This document shows positions 15,402 to 25,657 of a DNA stretch of 64,000 bases, in pieces. Position numbers and translations under genes: made by a program. Source of the DNA: an uncultured Collinsella sp. GTDB taxonomy: Bacteria; Actinomycetota; Coriobacteriia; Coriobacteriales; Coriobacteriaceae. Location of the stretch: positions 62,001-126,000 of the forward strand of contig UQTV01000004.1 in the NCBI GenBank assembly GCA_900544095.1, read 5' to 3'. The notes beneath the pieces were generated by a model. The model did no database searches and had not been told where the DNA came from. It saw only the letters and a list, made by a program, of their open reading frames with translations. Position 1 is the first letter of the stretch. The number at the start of each line of letters is the position of its first letter.

Positions 15402-16279
15402 TTCGAAGCTCCTTTCAGCATGAGGCGAAGATAGTCATCAATGGTTGCCCGATCGCTGGGAATCTCGGGGAAGGCCTCGAGCGTTTCGCGACGGTTGGGC
15501 ACGAGCACGTCCACGCTATAGGCGTGGTGGACGGCACGGGCGCCTTCGACGCAAGCCATAAGCTCGGCGGCCTGTGCTTGGGTGCAGTGGGCGATGCCGG
15601 CTCGGTCGGTAATGTCCTCGCGCGGCAGGTCAAAAATAATCGAGCCGTTATCGATGCAGATGACGCGGTCGGCGGCGCGATCGAGGTCGGACGTAATGTG
15701 GCTCGAGAGCAGCACGCTGTGCTGACCGTCGGCGACAAAGGCAAGCAGCTCATCGAGCAGTTCCTCGCGTGCCATGGGATCGAGGCCTGCGGTGGCTTCG
15801 TCCAAAACGAGCAGTTTGGCATTGTGACTGAGTGCACAGGCAAGCTGCAGTTTCATGCCCATGCCGCGGGAGAGGTCCTTGACTTTTGTCTTAGGATCGA
15901 GGCCAAATCGGTTGATGAATCCGGCGAACGTTTCGCGGTCCCACGTGGGGTACGCCGGGCCTACGAGCGACTCGATCTGGCCCACCTTGAGCGTGGAGGG
16001 GAAGGGGCACGTGTCCAGGACAAGACCGACGCGGGAGCGTAGATGGCGCTGCGTCTCATCGGGCGCGTCGGCGCCACAGCGCTGCCCAAATAGGTGCACC
16101 TCGCCGGCATCGAGCTTTATAAGCCTGAGGGCAGCTCGAATCGTCGTTGTTTTGCCAGCACCGTTGGCACCAACAAAGCCGACGATCTGACCTGGCTCCA
16201 CAGCGAGTGTGACATCACGCAGCGAAAAACGGTCGCTTACACGGCGTGAGATGCCTTTGAGTTCTAAAAGGTTTTGCAT
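15398..16279 (-). CDS. ABC transporter ATP-binding protein
   Basis: A 293-residue ATPase. Walker A is Gly-Ala-Asn-Gly-Ala-Gly-Lys-Thr-Thr near residue 37. The signature motif appears as Leu-Ser-Arg-Gly-Met, and Walker B is Leu-Leu-Val-Leu-Asp-Glu-Ala followed by the D-loop Ala-Gly-Leu-Asp. The H-loop histidine lies in Ser-Ser-His-Ile. The C-terminal 70 residues are an accessory extension common in ABC-2 exporters. It sits 23 bases after the GntR regulator and overlaps the permease by four bases. Confidence 0.9.
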   Translation of the reverse strand: MQNLLELKGISRRVSDRFSLRDVTLAVEPGQIVGFVGANGAGKTTTIRAALRLIKLDAGEVHLFGQRCGADAPDETQRHLRSRVGLVLDTCPFPSTLKVGQIESLVGPAYPTWDRETFAGFINRFGLDPKTKVKDLSRGMGMKLQLACALSHNAKLLVLDEATAGLDPMAREELLDELLAFVADGQHSVLLSSHITSDLDRAADRVICIDNGSIIFDLPREDITDRAGIAHCTQAQAAELMACVEGARAVHHAYSVDVLVPNRRETLEAFPEIPSDRATIDDYLRLMLKGASK

Positions 16280-16302
16280 GGTATAGCCTTTCTTGCAGAT
16301 GG

Positions 16303-16683
16303 CTACTGCATGGTTTCGGGGGCTACCAGGTCGAGCATCTCGTGCAGCTTGTCGCGTGTGACGCCCAGGGTTTCGGCTTGGCTTGCCGCTTTCGCAAGTA
16401 GCTCTTCGATATGGCAGAGCTGGTTTTCGCGCAAGAGTTCTTGGTTGCCCTCGGCGACAAAACAGCCCTTGCCCTGCACGGTGCAGATAAAACCGAGCTG
16501 CTCTAGGTCGGCGTAGGCGCGCTTGGTGGTGATGACGCTCACGCCAAGGTCGCTCGCGAGTGCACGGATGCTGGGGAGTTTGGCTCCCGCAGCGAGCGTT
16601 CCCGAAAGGATCTGAGCCTTGACCTGCGAGGCTATTTGCTCGTAGATGGGCTTATCGCTCGAATTGGATAGGATGATGTCCAC
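16303..16683 (-). CDS. GntR-family (YtrA-type) transcriptional regulator
   Basis: A 126-residue protein with an N-terminal winged helix of the GntR family (Pro-Ile-Tyr-Glu-Gln-Ile-Ala, then Leu-Pro-Ser-Ile-Arg-Ala-Leu-Ala) and only a short C-terminal helical tail. This short YtrA architecture typically heads operons encoding ABC transporters, as here, and represses them. The promoter region at 16700-16750 contains repeated tatata tracts (gtgtatataacc and gtatatatacac) that could be its operator. Confidence 0.85.
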   Translation of the reverse strand: MDIILSNSSDKPIYEQIASQVKAQILSGTLAAGAKLPSIRALASDLGVSVITTKRAYADLEQLGFICTVQGKGCFVAEGNQELLRENQLCHIEELLAKAASQAETLGVTRDKLHEMLDLVAPETMQ

Positions 16684-16719
16684 AGCGGCTCCTTAGCTGT
16701 TGGGCTACACGTGTATATA

Positions 16720-16747
16720 ACCGGTAAGCACAGTATATATACACTAT
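16720..16747 (-). promoter_or_regulatory. Possible YtrA-type operator and promoter
   Basis: Upstream of the GntR gene, gtatatatacac forms a near-perfect palindrome next to gtgtatataac about 25 bases away. YtrA-type regulators bind dyads of this general shape in their own promoters. The assignment is positional. Confidence 0.4.
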
Positions 16748-16794
16748 GCACAGTTATGCAAGAGGCAAATACGGATTGTCCGCTCGTTCATTCA

Positions 16795-17010
16795 TCTCAA
16801 TCTGTAACATCTGGAACCGATTTGGACGGCTACCTGTTATAGATTGAGATTTTGCTGGCGGGCCCCACCTGGTTGTCTTAATCTGTAACAACTGGAGAAG
16901 ATTTTGGCTGCTAGATGTTACAGATCGAGATCTTTCTGGGACGCCCACCTGGTTGTCTCAATCTGTAACAGGTAGAGGTTCAAAAACCGTCTAGATGTTA
17001 CAGATCGAGA
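16795..17010. repeat. Three tandem hairpin units with an 80-bp period
   Basis: Each unit has a left arm tctcaatctgtaaca (or a one-base variant) at 16795, 16876 and 16956, and a right arm tgttacagatcgaga (or variant) ending at 16849, 16930 and 17010. Each makes a hairpin of about 55 bp. The linkers between units are about 26 bp and alike (both end cccacctggttg). The arms are palindromic to each other and the loops differ. No coding frame is supported. The interval 16684-17155 holds only this array and promoters. Confidence 0.85.
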
Positions 17011-17102
17011 CAAACTGCTGCGGAGTGCCGCCATCGACTGCTACCCCATGCCCCAACTGATGAATTTGTCCTGATAGGCGCCCTATGGCGGGATTTCGCG
17101 GC

Positions 17103-17108
17103 TACAAT
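17103..17108 (+). promoter_or_regulatory. TACAAT -10 box before prfC
   Basis: TACAAT lies 47 bases before the prfC start in the short interval between the hairpin array and the gene. The gene itself has a normal ribosome binding site. Confidence 0.45.
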
Positions 17109-17155
17109 AGTGCGGTTACAACGACGTAATGCACTCAATGCAAGAAAGGATCCGC

Positions 17156-18769
<1,614 letters not shown>

Positions 18770-18774
18770 CGCAT

Positions 18775-18810
18775 CGGCGCGGTGGCCCTGCGGGGCTGCC
18801 GCGCCGCTTG
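18775..18810 (+). terminator. Hairpin downstream of prfC
   Basis: Arms cggcgcgg (18775-18782) and ccgcgccg (18799-18806) form a very GC-rich stem with further pairing inside, five bases after the stop codon. The following sequence (cttgcttgcct) has only scattered T residues. Confidence 0.5.
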
Positions 18811-18925
18811 CTTGCCTGATGCCGTGTGAGCGGCTATCATACCCACCGTCGTCTCAAGACCGGGGCGTCCGAGCAGTTCGGGTCCGATATCCTGCTCGTT
18901 AAACCTAAAACCAAAGGAGTACATA

Positions 18926-19648
18926 ATGATCAAGAAGGTCATGGAGGACTACAAGGTCCTGTTGCGGAGCATTCCCGCGGCAACGGTTTCGCTGTTTTTC
19001 GTGAGTGTCATCATGATGAACCTGCTGGCCAACAAGGAGCTTATCAGCCTGCCGTATCTGGCGCTCGATTGCGGCTTTGTAGTGAGCTGGGTTTCGTTTT
19101 TGTGCCAGGACATGATCTGCAAGCGCTTTGGCGCCAAGGCATCCATCAAAATCTCTATCCTCGCGCTGCTAGTCAACCTGGCCGTGAGCCTGTGCTTTTG
19201 GGCATGCTCGCTCACGCCCGGCATGTGGGGCGCCTACTACGACACGGGCATGATCGAGGTCAACACTGCCCTTAACGCCACCATCGGCGGCACCTGGTAC
19301 GTGGTGCTGGGCTCTTCGCTGGCAATGCTCGTTTCTGCCGTGGTTAACTCCACGCTCAACCAGTCGCTCGGCCGTATGCTCAAAAAGAATAACTTTGCGA
19401 GCTTCGCCTTCCGTTCCTATGTGTCTACGGGTGTTGGCCAGTTTATCGACAACTTGGTCTTTGCCATTGTGGTGAGCCACACGTTCTTTGGTTGGACCTG
19501 GGTGCAGGTCCTTATGTGCTCGCTGACCGGCGCTGCTGCCGAGCTACTGTGCGAGGTCTTCCTGAGCCCCGTGGGCTACAAGGTCGTGCGCGGCTGGGAG
19601 CGCGAGAACGTGGGCTCCGAGTACCTCGAGCGCCACGCAACCGCCTAA
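18926..19648 (+). CDS. VUT-family integral membrane transporter (queuosine precursor/vitamin uptake type)
   Basis: A 240-residue protein with about six membrane helices and the family features Asp-Met-Ile-Cys-Lys-Arg-Phe-Gly after the second helix and Asp-Asn-Leu-Val-Phe near residue 173. The VUT/YhhQ family includes the 7-cyano-7-deazaguanine importer of E. coli, so a queuosine precursor is the best guess. AAAGGAG precedes the ATG. An SDR gene follows after nine bases. Confidence 0.82.
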   Translation: MIKKVMEDYKVLLRSIPAATVSLFFVSVIMMNLLANKELISLPYLALDCGFVVSWVSFLCQDMICKRFGAKASIKISILALLVNLAVSLCFWACSLTPGMWGAYYDTGMIEVNTALNATIGGTWYVVLGSSLAMLVSAVVNSTLNQSLGRMLKKNNFASFAFRSYVSTGVGQFIDNLVFAIVVSHTFFGWTWVQVLMCSLTGAAAELLCEVFLSPVGYKVVRGWERENVGSEYLERHATA

Positions 19649-19657
19649 GGAGCAAGT

Positions 19658-20338
19658 ATGCGGGTTTTGATCACGGGCGCTTCGGGCGGTATCGGAACCG
19701 CGTGCGTGCAGCGCTTTTTGGACGAGGGCCACGAGGTCGTGGGCTTTGATCTTTTGCCGGCGGCGATCGAACACGAGCGCTACCGCCATCTGATCGTTGA
19801 TGTCCGCGAGCCGGACTCGTTTCCAGGCGATCTTGAGCCCCAGGTAATCGTGAACGTTGCCGGTACGCAGGATTCGGCCGATGATATCGCCGCCAACCTG
19901 TGTGGCACCATCAACGTGACCGAGTGCTACGCCTTTGTGGGGGAGGGGCTTGCCGCCAAGCCGGCGCCGGCTATCAGATCCGTGGTCAATGTGGGGTCGG
20001 CGAGCGGGCATACGGGATCGGAGTTTCCCGCCTATGCCGCCAGCAAGGGCGGCGTTATCGCCTACACCAAGAACCTTGCAAACCGCCTGGCACCGCAGGC
20101 CATCGCCAACAGTGTGGACCCGGGCGGCGTTATCACGCCGCTCAACCGTTGCGTGATAGAAGACGAGCACCTGTGGAACCAGATTATGGAGCTCACGCCG
20201 CTTAAGCGCTGGGCTACCGCCCAAGAGATCGCCGAGTGGATCTACTTTGTGGGCGTGACCAACCGGTTTATGACCGGGCAGAGCCTGTTGATCGATGGCG
20301 GCGAGGCCGGCCGCACACAATTTATTTGGCCCGAATAG
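19658..20338 (+). CDS. Short-chain dehydrogenase/reductase
   Basis: A 226-residue Rossmann enzyme with the nucleotide-binding motif Thr-Gly-Ala-Ser-Gly-Gly-Ile-Gly (residues 6-13), Asn-Val-Ala-Gly near 67 and the catalytic Tyr-Ala-Ala-Ser-Lys near 127. The C-terminal Gly-Gly matches the usual SDR end. It follows the VUT gene by nine bases with an AAGGAG box, so the pair is an operon. The substrate cannot be predicted. Confidence 0.87.
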   Translation: MRVLITGASGGIGTACVQRFLDEGHEVVGFDLLPAAIEHERYRHLIVDVREPDSFPGDLEPQVIVNVAGTQDSADDIAANLCGTINVTECYAFVGEGLAAKPAPAIRSVVNVGSASGHTGSEFPAYAASKGGVIAYTKNLANRLAPQAIANSVDPGGVITPLNRCVIEDEHLWNQIMELTPLKRWATAQEIAEWIYFVGVTNRFMTGQSLLIDGGEAGRTQFIWPE

Positions 20339-20339
20339 G

Positions 20340-20375
20340 AAACGCGCCCGATGGAAGCCGTCGGGCGCGTTTTTG
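20340..20375. terminator. Bidirectional terminator between the SDR gene and ung
   Basis: Stem aacgcgcccga (20341-20351) / tcgggcgcgtt (20361-20371) with a T-run on the + side and an A-run on the other side. It serves the convergent SDR and uracil-DNA glycosylase genes. Confidence 0.8.
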
Positions 20376-20387
20376 ATGTATCGATTT

Positions 20388-21113
20388 TTAGCCGAGGCAA
20401 GTCCAGTTGACGGGGGTCGAGCCGTGCTGTTCGAGTAGCCGATTGGCAGCGGAGAAGGGACGCGACCCCATAAAGGCGGGGAGTCCTGCCGTGGCACGGT
20501 TAGCCGAAAGCGGCGAGGGGTGCGTGGAGGCCAGGCAGAACTTGCCGGTTGCCTTGCCCGCGCCAGTTGCGACGAGCTTACCTTCGACCATCTGTTGGGC
20601 AAAGCGGCCCCATGCCAAAAAGACTACCGGTTGGGGCAGCTGACAGCAGCGTTCGATAACGTAGTCGGTGAGCGTACTCCAGCCTAGTTTGGCGTGCGAG
20701 TTGGCGGTATGCTCGCGCACGGTGAGCGTAGTGTTGAGGAGCAGGACGCCCTGCTGTGCCCATGGTGTTAGGTCTCCCGTGGCGGGAATGGGGCAACCCA
20801 AATCGGCTTTGAGTTCCTTATAGATGTTGCGCAGGCTCGGCGGCAACTTGGTTTGCGTCGCGGGGACCGAGAACGACAGTCCCATGGCCTGGTTGGGCCC
20901 GTGATAGGGGTCTTGACCCAAGATGACGACCTTGACCTGGTCGGCCGGCGTGTAGACGAGGGCATTGAGGATGTGGCCTTGTGCCGGGTAGATGGTTTGC
21001 TCGGTACGCAAAAGGGCGATGCGCTCGAGCAGCTGGTTCGTGGTGTCACGTACCGGCTGCGGCGCATCGCCCAACCAAGTTGCTATGTTGCGATCGCGGG
21101 TTGCGGTGTCCAT
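20388..21113 (-). CDS. ung: Uracil-DNA glycosylase (family 1)
   Basis: A 241-residue DNA repair enzyme that removes uracil from DNA. The water-activating loop Gly-Gln-Asp-Pro-Tyr-His-Gly lies near residue 66 and Gly-Leu-Ser-Phe-Ser-Val follows. Leu-Leu-Asn-Thr-Thr-Leu-Thr-Val comes next, with the minor-groove loop His-Pro-Ser-Pro-Leu-Ser-Ala near residue 197. Length and order match family 1. AAAGGAGC precedes the start. Confidence 0.95.
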   Translation of the reverse strand: MDTATRDRNIATWLGDAPQPVRDTTNQLLERIALLRTEQTIYPAQGHILNALVYTPADQVKVVILGQDPYHGPNQAMGLSFSVPATQTKLPPSLRNIYKELKADLGCPIPATGDLTPWAQQGVLLLNTTLTVREHTANSHAKLGWSTLTDYVIERCCQLPQPVVFLAWGRFAQQMVEGKLVATGAGKATGKFCLASTHPSPLSANRATAGLPAFMGSRPFSAANRLLEQHGSTPVNWTCLG

Positions 21114-21200
21114 GGGGCTCCTTTATGGCAGATGCTCTGTTGGCATCTATTGTAAGGGCGTCCGGAGACCTTTGTGTCGCGGCTGCATAAGGAGTGAGAT

Positions 21201-22103
21201 CTACGAGACGTGCTCGGGTGCTCCTGCCATGCGAGCCTGTTCATGTGCGCGGAGGCGCGGAAGCTCGACGGTTGCCACCATGACGCCGGTGAGAATGAGG
21301 GCGGCGCCAAAGAAGGCGATGGGGCTCAGGACCTCGCCAACCAGGAAAAACGAGAAGACGGCGGAGCAGACCGGCTCGAGCGAGAAGGCGAAGCCGGTGG
21401 TCTCGGCGGGCACGTGGGGCTGCACGAGCGTCTGGGTGATAAAACCGTAGGCAGAGCAGATGAGTGCGAGCGCGACGACGACCACGATTTCGCTGGGCGT
21501 GCTGGGAAGCGTGAAGCCGCCAAAGACGCATGCGGCAATGCCCGAGAACAGGCCGCCAAAGCCCAGCTGCCAAACGCCCAGAGCAAGCGGATCGACTTCT
21601 TCGACAAAGCGCTTGGCGACAATGATGTGCCCGGCATAGACAAAGGCGGAGAGCAGCATGATGAGTGCGCCCGGGTTCAGGCTGGTGAAGTCGGCGCCCG
21701 AGAGCAGCAACATACCGCAGGTGACGATGGCGGTGCCGACGAGCACTTTGCGCTCGGGGGCGCGGCGCAGCAGGGCGGCATTGGCAAACGGCACGATCAC
21801 GACCGTCAGGCTCTGCAAAAAGCCGGCGGTGGAGGCGGAGGTGAGGCTGGAGCCCAAGCACATGCAGGTGAGCTCGGTTGCCATAATGGCGCCGATGATG
21901 GCGGCACGGACCATAAGGTCGCGGTTGATGCGCAACGCGTGCTTGTGGAAGAGCAGCAGGCAGACTACAAAGGCGATGATGCAGCGTAGCGCGACGATGC
22001 TCGTGGCGTTCATGCTGTCCATACCGATCTTCATGAGGGGATACGAAAAGCCCCATGCGACGGGAACGGAAAATGAGAGCGCGATTGCTTTTTTGCGATC
22101 CAT
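21201..22103 (-). CDS. EamA/DMT-family transporter
   Basis: A 300-residue membrane protein with ten predicted helices in two EamA repeats of five each, as in drug/metabolite exporters. It is transcribed away from a LysR regulator at 22262 with a 158-base shared promoter region. A second EamA-LysR divergent pair lies at 61311-63198. The substrate is unknown; relatives export amino acids or metabolites. AAAAGGAG lies before the ATG. Confidence 0.85.
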   Translation of the reverse strand: MDRKKAIALSFSVPVAWGFSYPLMKIGMDSMNATSIVALRCIIAFVVCLLLFHKHALRINRDLMVRAAIIGAIMATELTCMCLGSSLTSASTAGFLQSLTVVIVPFANAALLRRAPERKVLVGTAIVTCGMLLLSGADFTSLNPGALIMLLSAFVYAGHIIVAKRFVEEVDPLALGVWQLGFGGLFSGIAACVFGGFTLPSTPSEIVVVVALALICSAYGFITQTLVQPHVPAETTGFAFSLEPVCSAVFSFFLVGEVLSPIAFFGAALILTGVMVATVELPRLRAHEQARMAGAPEHVS

Positions 22104-22261
22104 GGGACTCCTTTTGTTACAGAACGGTTTCGTAAAAAGGATTCTGCTCCCAGATTTGGATGTAGTAAAGCGAATGTATCTTCAGTATGATTAAGAAACG
22201 CTAAAGTAGATGCGAAAAGCCCTGGCAAAACGTTTTACGGCTACATCGATGTGGAGGCACG

Positions 22262-23128
22262 ATGGCATCGCGGTATCAGATTGTTTGTATGGTGGTCGAT
22301 TGCGGCAGCCTGAAACGTGCGGCGGACGAGCTGGGCTATACGCAAAGTGCGGTGAGCCAGGCCGTCAAGGCGCTCGAGCGCGAGCTGGGTACCACGCTTA
22401 TCGAGCGCGGAAAGCAGGGCGTTTCGCTTACGCGCGACGGTAAACAATATCTGCCGTACCTGCGCCAGATCGTGACTGCCGAGGCCGAGCTCGAGGGCAA
22501 GCGCCAGGAGCTGCTAGGGCTTTCGTCGACCGATATTCGCATTGCGACGTTTACCAACGTGAGTCGTACCGTGCTGCCGCGCGTGATCCGCGATTTTGGG
22601 GCCCTGCACCCGGGGGTGCACTTTACCCTCAAGCAGGGAGATTACACACGCAACGCTCAATGGGTGCACGATGGCGTGGTTGACTTTTGCTTTACGGCAC
22701 GTGGATTTACCGCTGGGCTCGAGAAGCGCGTGGTCTATCACGACGAGCTGGTGGCATTGTTGCCGGCCGCGCATCCGCTGGCGGCAAAGGAAAAGGTGAC
22801 GCTCGCCGACCTGGCGTCCGAGCCGTTTGTGCTGCTGGATGAGGGCGAGCAGAGCCTGGTGCTCGATGCATTTGCGGCACATGGGCTGTCCCCGCACGTG
22901 ACGAGTGAGGTGACCGACGACTACACCATCATGGCGATGGTGGAGGAGGGCCTGGGCGTGAGCATGCTTTACCGTCGTACTGTGGAGGGCATGCGGGCCG
23001 ATATTCGCGTGCGGCCCATCGTGCATGCCCCCTCGCGCGACGTGGTGGCAGCCTGGCGCAGCTGGGACACCATGCCCATCGCCACGAGGCGCTTTATCGA
23101 CTATATGAGCTCGCATATTGTCAATTAA
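22262..23128 (+). CDS. LysR-family transcriptional regulator
   Basis: A 288-residue regulator. The N-terminal winged helix covers residues 1-60 (Leu-Lys-Arg-Ala-Ala-Asp-Glu-Leu, then Gln-Ser-Ala-Val-Ser-Gln-Ala-Val) and the rest is the periplasmic-binding-like effector domain. GGAGG precedes the ATG. It is divergent from the EamA transporter and most likely controls it. The segment Asp-Asp-Tyr-Thr-Ile-Met-Ala-Met-Val-Glu-Glu-Gly-Leu-Gly-Val is shared with the LysR at 62341. Confidence 0.88.
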   Translation: MASRYQIVCMVVDCGSLKRAADELGYTQSAVSQAVKALERELGTTLIERGKQGVSLTRDGKQYLPYLRQIVTAEAELEGKRQELLGLSSTDIRIATFTNVSRTVLPRVIRDFGALHPGVHFTLKQGDYTRNAQWVHDGVVDFCFTARGFTAGLEKRVVYHDELVALLPAAHPLAAKEKVTLADLASEPFVLLDEGEQSLVLDAFAAHGLSPHVTSEVTDDYTIMAMVEEGLGVSMLYRRTVEGMRADIRVRPIVHAPSRDVVAAWRSWDTMPIATRRFIDYMSSHIVN

Positions 23129-23155
23129 TGACTGGCGTGGCGTTGAGTGCGGTGT

Positions 23156-24538
23156 TTAGCGGGCTGTCGCTTTGGCTTGGGTGGCGCGATAGGTGCGTGC
23201 CGGGTGGCAGAGTAGCACCGCCACGACCATAAAGAACGCCGTGGTGCCCAGGCTGATGGGGTAGACCATCATGATGTTCGCAAAGGTGCGGAAGTGCGGG
23301 AACACGCAGAACACCCAATAGAAGCGGATGCCACAGACGCAAATCATGGTGATGAGGGCGGGCATGAGCGAGATGCCAAAGCCGCGCAGGTAGCCGGACA
23401 TGTTTTCGTAGAACATGCTAAAGGCGTACGCCGGGAAGATCGAACATACGCGGATATAGCCGATCGAGACGATGTTGGGGTCGCTGTTAAAGAGCGACAA
23501 AATCTCGCGCCCCAGGCCGACAATAACGATGATCGTGGTGAGTGCAACGATACCGCCTTCGACCAGGCAGACCTTGAGCGTCTTGGTGCAGCGGTCGATC
23601 TGGCGAGCACCGTGATTTTGTCCCACAAAGGTGGTGCACGCCTGGCTAAAGCTGTTGAGCAGGTTGTAGCACACGTACTCCAGGCTCATGGCGGCGCTCG
23701 ATGCTGCCATGACCTCGGTTCCCAGGCTGTTGATGGCGGACTGGATGATGATGTTGGCGACGGCAAAGACAGCGCTTTGGATGCCGGCGGGCAGGCCGAT
23801 CTTGACGATGCGCTTGAGGGCGACGGGGTCGATAGCCAAGTCGCGTGGGGTGACGCGGATGACGGAGTCGGTCTTGAGCAGACGGATAAAGAGCGTAGCG
23901 GCGCTGACGGTGTAGGCGATGGCGGTGGCGATGGCGACGCCCGCGACGCCCCAGTGAAGTACGGGGACAAAGATGAGGTCCAGGCCAATGTTGAGGACGG
24001 TGGACACGGCAAGCGCCTGCAGCGGCATGCGGGTGATGCCGACGGAGCGGAAGATTGCGGCTTCAAAGTTGTAGAGCAAGATTGAGGGCATGCTGAGCAA
24101 AAAGACGCGAAGGTAGAGCGAAGCGAGCGGCATGGTTTCGGCGGGAACGTTGAGCGCGGCGAGCATGGGCTCGGCAAAGATCTCGCCCAGTGCGATGACG
24201 ACAAAGCCCACGAGCGCCATTAAAATCGAGGTATGGACGGCGCGTTTGACCATGTTCTGATCGTTGCGGCCGATAGCGTTGGCGATGACCACGTTGGAGC
24301 CAAGCGATATGCCAATAAACAGGTTGAGCATAAGGCTGGTAAGCGGAACATTGGAGCCGACCGCAGCCATGGCGAGGGTTCCCTGGTCGCCCGAGAAGTT
24401 ACCGATGATGACCGTGGCGATGAGGTTCGACAGCTGCTCCAAGATGCTCGTGGCGGCCACGGGGAAGGCGAACAGGGGAATATTGCGCCACAGCGAGCCG
24501 GTGGTCATGTCAATGTGCTTAGATGCGGTATCAGCCAT
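23156..24538 (-). CDS. MATE-family efflux transporter
   Basis: A 460-residue polytopic protein with twelve predicted helices and the two-fold MatE repeat layout. It would export cationic drugs or metabolites in exchange for Na+ or H+. The segment Ala-Ile-Gly-Arg-Asn-Asp after the second helix is typical. It ends 27 bases from the convergent LysR gene. A palindromic repeat lies in its upstream region. Confidence 0.9.
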   Translation of the reverse strand: MADTASKHIDMTTGSLWRNIPLFAFPVAATSILEQLSNLIATVIIGNFSGDQGTLAMAAVGSNVPLTSLMLNLFIGISLGSNVVIANAIGRNDQNMVKRAVHTSILMALVGFVVIALGEIFAEPMLAALNVPAETMPLASLYLRVFLLSMPSILLYNFEAAIFRSVGITRMPLQALAVSTVLNIGLDLIFVPVLHWGVAGVAIATAIAYTVSAATLFIRLLKTDSVIRVTPRDLAIDPVALKRIVKIGLPAGIQSAVFAVANIIIQSAINSLGTEVMAASSAAMSLEYVCYNLLNSFSQACTTFVGQNHGARQIDRCTKTLKVCLVEGGIVALTTIIVIVGLGREILSLFNSDPNIVSIGYIRVCSIFPAYAFSMFYENMSGYLRGFGISLMPALITMICVCGIRFYWVFCVFPHFRTFANIMMVYPISLGTTAFFMVVAVLLCHPARTYRATQAKATAR

Positions 24539-24600
24539 ACGCTCTCAATCTCTAATATGCTCTTTCGTGCCTATTTGCGCAGACGATGATACTCCTAATC

Positions 24601-24660
24601 GACTAGCCATTGGGGACGTTCTAAAACGATTAGTCATTCAAGAACGTCTCCAATGACTAG
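24601..24660. repeat. GACTAGTCATT/GGGGACGTTCTT palindromic repeat, copy 3
   Basis: Arms of the type gactagccattggggacgtt and aacgtctccaatgactag enclose a central ctaaaacgattagtcattcaag. It lies between the divergent MATE and RlmA-like genes. Confidence 0.75.
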
Positions 24661-24716
24661 GTGGGGAAGGCGTGCGACAATGGTGGGCGTTGTGTTGTTC
24701 GCGCTAAGGAGTTGCC

Positions 24717-25529
24717 ATGTTGTTGTGTCCCGTTTGCCATGAGCCGTTGGCGGACAATGAGCGCGGTGCTGCATGCGCGGGCGGACACCGGTTTGACCGC
24801 GCGCGCGAGGGCTATCTATACCTCCTACGCTCGTCCAAGAGCGGCGATTCCATGGGCGATCCCAAGTCGCAGGCGCGCAGCCGACGTGACTTTCTGAACC
24901 GCGGCTACTATGCGCCGTTGCGCGATGCGATGGTTGAGCTGGTGCGCGAGCGGGTGTCTGGACGTGCCGCGTCTACGAACTGTCCCATGACGCTGCTCGA
25001 TATTTGCTGTGGCGAGGGCTACTACACCAGCGCCATGGGCGCGGTGCAGGGCGTGGACGCTTACGGGTTTGATTTGGGCAAAGAAATGGTGCGCCTGGCC
25101 GCCAAGCGCGGCGATGCGACCTACTTCGTGGCCAACATGAAGGACATCCCCGTGGCCGATGGCGCCTTCGATATGGTGACCGAGCTCTTTGCTCCCTTTA
25201 ACGAGCGTGAGTTTGCCCGCGTGCTGGCGCCAGAGGGCTCGCTCTACACCGTGGTGCCGGGCGCTCGTCATCTGTTTGGGCTCAAGGAAGTGCTCTACGA
25301 CACGCCGTACCTTAACGATGAGAAGCTGCCGAAGACCACCGAGCTCGAGTTAGTCGGAACGCAGCGGGTATCTGCGAATATTACGCTTCAGACGCAGGCC
25401 GACATCGAGGCGGTGTTTCAGATGACGCCCTACTACTACCGCACGCGCCCCGCCGACAAAGAGCGCCTGGCAAACCTCGATACCCTTCAGACTGACATCG
25501 ACTTCATCATCGCCGAGTACCGTCACTAA
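24717..25529 (+). CDS. 23S rRNA (guanine-N1)-methyltransferase, RlmA type
   Basis: A 270-residue protein that begins with a zinc finger (Cys-Pro-Val-Cys at residues 4-7, then Cys and His near 20-24), as in RlmA enzymes. A class I SAM-dependent methyltransferase domain follows, with Leu-Asp-Ile-Cys-Cys-Gly-Glu-Gly-Tyr-Tyr near residue 95. The C-terminal Met-Thr-Pro-Tyr-Tyr-Tyr segment is also typical. RlmA modifies G745 or G748 of 23S rRNA, and some homologues affect macrolide susceptibility. AAGGAG precedes the ATG, and GACAAT lies at 24676-24681. Confidence 0.87.
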   Translation: MLLCPVCHEPLADNERGAACAGGHRFDRAREGYLYLLRSSKSGDSMGDPKSQARSRRDFLNRGYYAPLRDAMVELVRERVSGRAASTNCPMTLLDICCGEGYYTSAMGAVQGVDAYGFDLGKEMVRLAAKRGDATYFVANMKDIPVADGAFDMVTELFAPFNEREFARVLAPEGSLYTVVPGARHLFGLKEVLYDTPYLNDEKLPKTTELELVGTQRVSANITLQTQADIEAVFQMTPYYYRTRPADKERLANLDTLQTDIDFIIAEYRH

Positions 25530-25565
25530 CCTGCCAAAAAGGGACAGGTTTGTTTTGGCAGGTTT
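25528..25565. repeat. CTGCCAAAA-armed hairpin with GGGACAG core, copy 1
   Basis: Arms aacctgccaaaa and ttttggcaggtt enclose a core agggacaggtttg. It overlaps the stop region of the RlmA-like gene. A near-identical copy lies at 46096-46130. Confidence 0.75.
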
Positions 25566-25580
25566 TATCTGGGCAAACGC

Positions 25581-25618
25581 AAAGGGCCGACCGCGGAGAT
25601 GCGCGATCGGCCCTTTTT
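25581..25618. terminator. Bidirectional terminator between convergent genes
   Basis: Stem aaagggccgaccgcg (25581-25595) / gcgcgatcggccctttt (from 25601) followed by Ts. It separates the RlmA-like gene from the convergent membrane protein. Confidence 0.75.
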
Positions 25619-25657
25619 AGTTGCTTGGTTGCAACAGAGGTTATGAGAAGCGGGCGC

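Noticed and set aside
16795..17010. CRISPR array
   Set aside because: Only three units, each unit is itself palindromic over 55 bp, spacers are not of uniform unique type and no cas gene is nearby.
18850..18925. PreQ1 riboswitch before the VUT transporter gene
   Set aside because: A small stem gagcag/ctgctc is present, but none of the known preQ1 aptamer cores could be matched.
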